DNA of 11,419 nucleotides from an uncultured Spirochaetales bacterium (lineage in GTDB: Bacteria > UBP6 > UBA1177), in contig CACZFE010000107.1 in the NCBI GenBank assembly GCA_902780365.1, positions 1 through 11,419 on the forward strand, in the 5' to 3' direction. This document shows positions 6,397-11,419 of this stretch, one piece after another (the first letter of the stretch is position 1; every line of letters starts with the position of its first letter). The notes below the pieces were generated by a model that searched no databases, was not told the DNA's origin, and saw only the letters and a list, made by a program, of their open reading frames with translations. Both the position numbers and the translations under genes were made by a program.

Positions 6397-7974
6397 ATGA
6401 AAAAGTTTTCAGTTATCTTTTTCGCGCTTGTTTTGGCGCTTTTCTGCATTTCATGCGGTTCAACCACAAGTAAGGATGATGAGTGTAATCCGGATGAAGA
6501 GGATTGCGGAGAAACAGACACGACCCATGGCGAAGGAACAGACACGACCGATTCCGGCAACCCCGACAATCCTGATTCAGGCGATGCTGACACGACCCCG
6601 GGCGGAGACACCGATGCCGACACTACAAATCCGGATGATTCCGACACGGAACCGGCAGGGAACGGCATAATCACGAAGATCCAGAAAGGAGAAATCGCGG
6701 AAAAAACCGAAGTTACAGTGCCTGAATGTGTTGTAACCGCTGTTTTCTACGCAGAGGATGAAGAACATAACAAAACAGCCATCAAAGGCGTTTATGTTTC
6801 TGAAATCATTAAAAAAGCCCAGCCCTATTCCGGCATTTACGTTTTCATCAAAGATACGGCTGCCGTTGACGAATATGCAATCGGCGACAAACTTGAAGTT
6901 AAAGGAACCTACACCGAATATCACGAAAGTTCGCAGATCGAGATTTCAGAAATCAAAAAGCTCGGCACCGCAGACGTTCCTGAAGCTGCTGTCATCGCGG
7001 ATACGTCAAAAATCGCGACTCCTTTCGAAGAGAACGAGGCAAGCGCAGAAAGCTGCAAATGGGAACCGACCGCAAACCACGGCGCAGATGCTGAAGCTTA
7101 CGAAAGCGTCCTCGTAAAAGTCGAGGATGTAACTGTTACAAACGCGAACATCTGCCACGGTGCGTTCGAAGTCACCGGCAACCTCGCTATCGACAAGCTT
7201 CTTTACTACTACCCCGGCAAGAGAAACAAAGGCACCGAGTTCGGATCGATCACAGGAATCCTGGTTTACTCCTACGATGCTTTCAGAGTTGCTCCGAGAG
7301 CTGAAAGCGACTATGAAACCGTTGAGGATACCACTGATTCCGACACGGATACCGATACAGACACCGACACCACGGTTGAATTTGAATCCACAACGATCAA
7401 AGCTATCCAGAGCGGCACAGTAGAACAGGAAACCGCTGTCAAAATTACAAAAGCGATCGTAATCAGTCCTGTCGTCACAAAAACTTTCAGTGAAGGCGGC
7501 AAAGGTTATTCCTTCTATGTTTCCGACGGCAACACGGGCGACTACAGCGGAATTTACATTTACAACGCCACAGCGGACGCCGCTCCGGCAAAAGGCGACG
7601 AAGTCACGATTACCGGTGAGGTTCTTCTTTTCAAAAACAAACAGTGGGAAATCGGAAGCAAAAACAACGTTTCTTGCGAAATGACCAAAACAGGTTCGGG
7701 AAAAACCGTTCCCGCAGTTGTTGAAAAAACCGCTGCAAGCCTTAAAGATTCCGACAAAGGAACTTATGTAAAGATCACCGACGAACTTACAGTCGAATCT
7801 GTTGACGACAAAGGCAAAGTAAAATTCACGAACGGCCTCTTTGCTGAAGGTTTCGGCAATGTCACATTTTCACCAACAGCCGGAAACAAAGTAAAAATCA
7901 GCGGTATTTACGACGGTGTTTACGGCGATCTCGGAATTTTTATTATCGACGCGAACGATATTCTTCTTCCGTAA
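6397..7974 (+). CDS. Lipoprotein with tandem OB-fold-like domains and Asp/Thr-rich linkers
   Basis: 525 residues. The signal peptide ends C-I-S-C, with the lipid-attachment Cys at 20. Residues 21-90 are a low-complexity acidic spacer rich in Asp, Thr, Gly and Pro, likely a stalk that holds the rest off the membrane. Two similar globular halves follow, split by a second Asp/Thr linker near 307-326. Each begins with an 'ITKIQKGEIAEKTEVTV' / 'IKAIQSGTVEQETAVKI' segment. Each continues to 'YSGIYVFIKD' / 'YSGIYIYNAT' and a 'GDKLEVKGTY' / 'GDEVTITGEV' strand. A second strand-rich part follows ('YESVLVKVEDVTVTN ... ITGILVYSYDAFRVAPRAESDY' in half one). This layout matches the OB-fold modules found at the N-terminus of large extracellular nucleases and in many surface lipoproteins, but no nuclease domain is present here. 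Nucleic-acid or surface-ligand binding is inferred. AAGGAG lies 7 nt before the ATG. The nucleotidase gene follows after 21 nt. Confidence 0.85.
   Translation: MKKFSVIFFALVLALFCISCGSTTSKDDECNPDEEDCGETDTTHGEGTDTTDSGNPDNPDSGDADTTPGGDTDADTTNPDDSDTEPAGNGIITKIQKGEIAEKTEVTVPECVVTAVFYAEDEEHNKTAIKGVYVSEIIKKAQPYSGIYVFIKDTAAVDEYAIGDKLEVKGTYTEYHESSQIEISEIKKLGTADVPEAAVIADTSKIATPFEENEASAESCKWEPTANHGADAEAYESVLVKVEDVTVTNANICHGAFEVTGNLAIDKLLYYYPGKRNKGTEFGSITGILVYSYDAFRVAPRAESDYETVEDTTDSDTDTDTDTDTTVEFESTTIKAIQSGTVEQETAVKITKAIVISPVVTKTFSEGGKGYSFYVSDGNTGDYSGIYIYNATADAAPAKGDEVTITGEVLLFKNKQWEIGSKNNVSCEMTKTGSGKTVPAVVEKTAASLKDSDKGTYVKITDELTVESVDDKGKVKFTNGLFAEGFGNVTFSPTAGNKVKISGIYDGVYGDLGIFIIDANDILLP
7342..7371 (+). 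repeat. Five tandem GAYACN hexamers encoding Asp-Thr repeats
   Basis: Five in-frame GA(C/T)AC(N) units encode DTDTDTDTDT in the linker between the two halves of the OB-fold lipoprotein. Third-base differences between units show it is degenerate rather than a fresh expansion. Further scattered GACACGACC units occur in the N-terminal stalk (about 6517-6597). Confidence 0.85.
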
Positions 7975-7995
7975 CTTGAAGTATTTGAGGATTTC

Positions 7996-10347
7996 ATGAA
8001 ATCTTTCAAGATCTTAGTTTCCTTTTTTTTTTCGTGTTTTCTTCTGACATCATGCTTTGACAATAGTTTCGTCGGAGCTCCTGTTGACGAGGGGATACCG
8101 CAGAAACTGGTTTTCATCCACACGACCGATACTCACGGAAAGTATCTTCCGTTCTGGATGGAACCCAATATGTTCGACAGAAATATGGGCCTCCAGTCGA
8201 GCAATCCGCCGTGCTGGGACTTGGATTACAGCGGCGGCGGCTCCTACTGCAACGGCGTATACAACAGTGCGACCGGCAAATATCAGGTCTATGAAAACAA
8301 CAAATATGTCTACTACACGAAAGAAGAACTCATCGAAAAAGGTTACTACGCAGAAGGTTCGATCGAAAAGGGTCTTGTCATCGAAGACATCAACGAGGAC
8401 GGCCGCTGTGACATCCTCGACTGCCAGCGCTGCTGGGACACGAACAACAACAACATCTGCGACCCTGAAGAGGATCTGGATTACGATCCGGTCGAGCAGA
8501 CAGGCCGCGGATGCAGTTCCGGTGACTGCTGGGATCCTTATTCGACCGCGCACCTCACCTGCTGGGACAAAAACAATAACGGTGAGTGCGACAAAAACGA
8601 GGACATAAACTTCGACGGCTGGTGCGACACCTACGACTGCGCCCTTGTTTACGACCGCAACTTCAACAGAAAGTGCGATTATCCCTACGATGCGCAGAAA
8701 AAAACGTGGCGCGGTGAAGACGGGAAGCTGATCCTCCGCAAAAATTACGAAGATGAAACTTCTTATAAACAGGCGATGATCAAAGCCGAAAAAGAGAGCG
8801 AAGATATCAACCGCGACGGAAAATGCGACTATGCCGACTACCGTCCAGGGCTTGTCAATACCGGTGGTATCGCGAGAGCCAAAACCCTTATTGACGAAAT
8901 CAGGACAAGACACGAGAGAAACGGCATCCCGGTCCTTTATCTCGACAGCGGCGACACTTTTCAGGGAGCGCCGGAATTCAACCTCTACAAAGGTGACGTC
9001 GAAATGCTTTCGATGCAGAAACTCGGTGTCGATGCGATGGTCATCGGGAACCACGAGTTCGACAACGGTACGGGCGGACTTGTCTCGGCTTACAGAAAGT
9101 CGGGCGGATTTCCCCTTCTTGCTTCGAACTACCTTTTCGATCCGGACGGTCACAAAGGTCTCATGGACATCTCATCACCGTATCTCATCGCATTTGCCGG
9201 CGGGCTTACCGTGGGTATCGTCGGTGTCGCGAACGACAGCTCGCTGAACTCCGGTTATCAGGTCGGCGGCAGCATGGGACTCAACTTCCTCGACCCGATC
9301 GAGACAACGCAGAGTTACGTCAACAGCCTTCGTCCGATCGTCGATATTATCGTTGTCCTTTCGCATCAGGGCCTGGACAGTGACTACAGGATCGCCGAAA
9401 AAGTCAAAGGCGTTGACCTGATTTTAGGCGGTCATCACCACGTCATCCTTGATCCGCCGAAAGTCCTCCATGGACCTGACGGAAGGGATGTTATCGTTGT
9501 TCACAGCGGTGTAAACCTGAAATCTGTGGGAGAACTTGAGGTCGCCGTGCAGAACAAGCGCATAGTCTGGCATAAATATACGACACGGGAGATCACGGAT
9601 AAAATCGAGGAAAACGGCGATTTTGTGAACATGCTCAAGCCTTACGTCCAGGGACTCGACTACTCTCAGTATCTTCAGAAAAAAGTCGGATACGCGGTTT
9701 CGACAATCGTGAGGAACGACCCGGCCAACGGCGACAGTCCTTTAGGCAACATCGTGACAACGGCGATGATGAACCATGAACTTGCCAGGGCGCAGCTTTG
9801 CGTTACGAACTCGATGGGAATCAGAGCCGACATTCCGACAGGCGACATAACTCTTGAAAAACTTTACGAGGTCTTCCCGTTCGAAAACTCGATAACGACG
9901 ATGTATCTGAGCGGAAACGAGCTGAAAACGCTGTTTGACTTCGTTGCGAGAAAATCGGCTACGCGCGGCTGCAGGACACAGGTCCAGGTTGCCGGTATCG
10001 GTGTCGAGCTTGACTGCAACCCGCCTGAGGAACTGCAGAAAAAGCACAATTCATTTGCTTTGACAAAGTGCCTTCAGATAGGCGATACAGTCGTTATCGA
10101 CAACTACGAAGTCCTTCTTCCGAACCTTCTTTTCAAGATGGCGACAAACGACTACATGGGCCGCGGAGGCAGCGGTTTCTATATGCTTGAAGCCAATACG
10201 ACGCGTCTTGACACCTCAGTTTCGCTGCGTGATGCGGTCGTTGATTTCTTAGATAAAACAGGTGAGATCAAGCCGCTTGACTTCTCGCAGTGCCAGACCA
10301 AACCCGATGCATGCGGACGCGGCAAGCGCATCCAGATGCTGAATTAA
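7996..10347 (+). CDS. Lipoprotein 5'-nucleotidase / metallophosphoesterase (UshA-like) with a large Asp/Asn/Cys-rich insertion
   Basis: 783 residues. The signal peptide ends L-T-S-C (Cys20), giving a membrane-anchored exported enzyme. The calcineurin-like catalytic core shows D-x-H (Asp45, His47), GDTFQG (Asp320), GNHEFD (Asn352, His353), SHQG (His457) and GGHHH (480-482), the two-metal ligand set of 5'-nucleotidases. The C-terminal 5'-nucleotidase domain has 'NGDSPLGN' (about 578), 'FPFENSI' (about 627) and 'NDYMGRGGSGF' (about 716). The family hydrolyses nucleoside 5'-phosphates, sometimes also nucleotide sugars or cyclic nucleotides, to nucleoside plus phosphate. In UshA the first two metal motifs are about 40 residues apart; here they are about 275 apart. 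The extra segment (roughly 52-285) carries five Asp/Asn-rich repeats between residues 131 and 280, such as DINEDGRCD, CWDKNNNGECD and DINRDGKCD, which resemble calcium-binding EF-hand or thrombospondin-3 loops. The start has GAGG 5 nt upstream. The gene lies 21 nt after the OB-fold lipoprotein and 5 nt before the SpmA-like gene, so all three probably share a transcript. Confidence 0.94.
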   Translation: MKSFKILVSFFFSCFLLTSCFDNSFVGAPVDEGIPQKLVFIHTTDTHGKYLPFWMEPNMFDRNMGLQSSNPPCWDLDYSGGGSYCNGVYNSATGKYQVYENNKYVYYTKEELIEKGYYAEGSIEKGLVIEDINEDGRCDILDCQRCWDTNNNNICDPEEDLDYDPVEQTGRGCSSGDCWDPYSTAHLTCWDKNNNGECDKNEDINFDGWCDTYDCALVYDRNFNRKCDYPYDAQKKTWRGEDGKLILRKNYEDETSYKQAMIKAEKESEDINRDGKCDYADYRPGLVNTGGIARAKTLIDEIRTRHERNGIPVLYLDSGDTFQGAPEFNLYKGDVEMLSMQKLGVDAMVIGNHEFDNGTGGLVSAYRKSGGFPLLASNYLFDPDGHKGLMDISSPYLIAFAGGLTVGIVGVANDSSLNSGYQVGGSMGLNFLDPIETTQSYVNSLRPIVDIIVVLSHQGLDSDYRIAEKVKGVDLILGGHHHVILDPPKVLHGPDGRDVIVVHSGVNLKSVGELEVAVQNKRIVWHKYTTREITDKIEENGDFVNMLKPYVQGLDYSQYLQKKVGYAVSTIVRNDPANGDSPLGNIVTTAMMNHELARAQLCVTNSMGIRADIPTGDITLEKLYEVFPFENSITTMYLSGNELKTLFDFVARKSATRGCRTQVQVAGIGVELDCNPPEELQKKHNSFALTKCLQIGDTVVIDNYEVLLPNLLFKMATNDYMGRGGSGFYMLEANTTRLDTSVSLRDAVVDFLDKTGEIKPLDFSQCQTKPDACGRGKRIQMLN
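8023..8032 (+). repeat. T10 homopolymer within the nucleotidase signal peptide
   Basis: Ten consecutive T encode most of Phe10-Phe12 in the hydrophobic core of the signal peptide. Gain or loss of one T would frameshift the gene before its lipobox. The run could act as a slippage-prone on/off site or simply reflect Phe-rich signal coding. Confidence 0.9.
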
Positions 10348-10352
10348 GAAAA

Positions 10353-11030
10353 ATGAAAGACAAAACATCACCGATAAACATTATCTGGCTTTCGATAATC
10401 CTTATTTCGATAGCCTCGGCGGCGTGGCTCGGCAAAACGGGAGAACTCACGCTCGCCCTTTTCGATGAATCAAAATCTGCCGTCATGCTTGCTATCGGAC
10501 TTGTCGGTTCTATGGCTTTCTGGCTCGGAATGATGAAGATTCTCGAAGAGGCCGGCGCACTTAAAACGCTCGCGAAAATCGTCGCTCCGGTCATGTCGAA
10601 ACTTTTTCCTGAAATTCCGAAAAACCACCCTGCGATCGGCGCTGTAGTGATGAACATGTCGGCAAACATGCTCGGAATGGGCAATGCAACGACCCCTTTC
10701 GGAATCAATGCGATGCAGGAACTCGACAAACTGAACGGAGAGAAAGGACGTGCGACAAACGCGATGTGTCTTTTCCTTGCAATAAACACTTCGAGCGTGA
10801 CACTTCTTCCGCTCGGCGTGATCACGATACGCGCTTCAGCCGGAGCCAGTGCCCCTGCTTCGATACTGATCCCGTCGCTTCTCGCGACAATAGTTTCGAC
10901 AACTGTCGCTATTTTAGCCACAAAGCTCCTGCAGAGGCGTACTCCCGATTGTGCGATAACGGCAACAGTCTCCGAAACCGGGCAGCACTTTCGTTCACAA
11001 GCGTCGTCAAATCTGTTTCTGACTGGCTGA
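10353..11030 (+). CDS. spmA: SpmA-like nucleoside-recognition (Gate) membrane protein; reading frame apparently shifted at its end
   Basis: 225 residues as read, multi-pass inner-membrane protein. The match to spore maturation protein A runs from the N-terminus ('IIWLSIILISIASAAWLGK') to about residue 196 ('LLATIVSTTVAILATKLLQRR'), which is the full length of a typical SpmA. Diagnostic stretches are 'AIGLVGSMAFWLGMMKI', 'NMSANMLGMGNATTPFG' and 'TNAMCLFLAINTSSVTLLP'. The last 29 residues do not look like SpmA. They end at a TGA (11028-11030) while SpmB-like sequence continues in another frame. The ATG at 10353 is chosen because the upstream in-frame ATG (10290) lies inside the nucleotidase gene and precedes the conserved start. 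It sits 5 nt after the nucleotidase stop with only a weak AAGAA site, so translation probably depends on coupling. SpmA/SpmB act in spore-core dehydration in Bacillus, but the family carries the nucleoside-recognition Gate domain and occurs widely in non-sporulating bacteria. Its role here is unknown; nucleoside or other small-molecule transport is inferred. Confidence 0.88.
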   Translation: MKDKTSPINIIWLSIILISIASAAWLGKTGELTLALFDESKSAVMLAIGLVGSMAFWLGMMKILEEAGALKTLAKIVAPVMSKLFPEIPKNHPAIGAVVMNMSANMLGMGNATTPFGINAMQELDKLNGEKGRATNAMCLFLAINTSSVTLLPLGVITIRASAGASAPASILIPSLLATIVSTTVAILATKLLQRRTPDCAITATVSETGQHFRSQASSNLFLTG

Positions 11031-11419
11031 TACCCGTCATCGTCACGGCTATTCTCATGCTCGGATATTTGAAAAACGTCAAAGTTTACGAAACTCTGTG
11101 CAGCGGTGCAAAAGAAGGCTTCAATACCGCAGTCAGAATAATTCCTTTCATGGTCGCGATCTTCGCGGCAGTAGGCATGTTCAAGGCGAGCGGTGCGATG
11201 GATATAATGATCAACCTTCTCAACCCGGTCACAAGCCTTGTCGGAATGCCGGCGGAAGCCCTTCCGATGGCACTGATGCGGCCTCTTTCAGGCAGCGGGG
11301 CATTCGGAATAATGTGCAGTATCGTTGAAAACGAACCAGACTCATTCCTGTCATTCCTTGTTTCAGTAATGCAGGGCTCGACCGAAACGACTTTCTACGT
11401 TCTCGCACTTTACTTCGGC
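10982..11419 (+). CDS. spmB: SpmB-like half of the same system, partial at right edge; joined to SpmA by an apparent frameshift
   Basis: In the frame starting at 10982 the translation is open to the window end. It reads 'SVVKSVSDWLIPVIVTAIL', 'VKVYETLCSGAKEGF', 'AVRIIPFMVAIFAAVGMF', 'LMRPLSGSGAFGIM' and 'SVMQGSTETTFYVLALYFG', which is the body of spore maturation protein B. No good start is present. The first in-frame ATG (11057) would drop the first membrane segment, and no Shine-Dalgarno is visible before this half. SpmA-SpmB fusions are known. Adding one G to the GGG at 10980-10982 would join SpmA residue 209 (Thr-Gly) smoothly to Ala-Ala-Leu-Ser-Phe, so the natural product is probably one fused protein. 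The given start is the point where the SpmB frame takes over, not a start codon. The last residues lie beyond the window. Confidence 0.75.

Noticed and set aside
8050..9153. 367-codon minus-strand open frame with Val/Ala-rich translation
   Set aside because: It is antisense to the 5'-nucleotidase. Its low-complexity composition mirrors the Asp/Asn-rich repeats on the coding strand.
10290..10352. Upstream ATG (10290) as start of SpmA
   Set aside because: It lies inside the nucleotidase gene and adds 21 charged residues absent from the family. The ATG at 10353 begins the conserved N-terminus.
11057..11419. SpmB starting independently at the ATG 11057
   Set aside because: It would remove the conserved 'SDWLIPVIVTAI' first membrane segment that is readable just upstream in the same frame, and no ribosome site precedes it.
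1..11419. CRISPR array, tRNA/rRNA genes, insertion-sequence ends
   Set aside because: Reading both strands showed no regularly spaced repeats, no tRNA-like cloverleaf with the GTTCRANNC arm in the gaps, and no transposase or terminal inverted repeats.

Overview
The window reads as a chromosomal segment of a free-living, probably Gram-negative bacterium using the standard genetic code. It carries several exported proteins, three of them with lipoprotein signal peptides, plus a UshA-type 5'-nucleotidase and Asp/Thr- and 'DxNxDGxCD'-rich surface proteins. That style is common in Myxococcota and other deltaproteobacteria-like lineages, but the lineage cannot be fixed from sequence alone. A SpmA/SpmB pair does not imply sporulation, since many non-sporulating bacteria carry it.

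Left half, minus strand (1-4795): a two-gene unit read leftward from a good sigma-70-type promoter at 4882-4909. The first gene encodes a 1212-residue secreted protein. It has two LamG-like lectin domains, a beta/gamma-crystallin-like module and a DUF6345-like region with a caspase-style His/Cys pair (GHGN ... ACQ). The second gene overlaps it by 8 bp and encodes a serpin lipoprotein that runs off the left edge just after the reactive-centre loop. A secreted clan-CD-peptidase-like protein translationally coupled to a serpin is the most interesting arrangement here, and suggests a protease/inhibitor pair. The large gene is visibly AT-rich compared with its right-hand neighbours and carries a fresh-looking 21-bp tandem duplication.

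Centre, plus strand (5032-6291): hisS (histidyl-tRNA synthetase), divergent from the serpin unit and with its own promoter. It is the housekeeping anchor of the window.

Right half, plus strand (6397-11419): a tight gene series. It comprises a lipoprotein made of OB-fold-like repeats joined by Asp/Thr-rich linkers, a lipoprotein 5'-nucleotidase with a roughly 230-residue Asp/Asn/Cys-rich insertion inside its catalytic domain, and a SpmA/SpmB-type nucleoside-recognition (Gate) membrane protein. Spacers are 21 and 5 nt. Together they could bind extracellular nucleic acid or nucleotides, dephosphorylate nucleotides and handle the released nucleosides. The SpmA and SpmB halves are in different frames, and one missing G in a G run near 10980 would explain this. 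No tRNA, rRNA, CRISPR array, insertion sequence or convincing intrinsic terminator was found.
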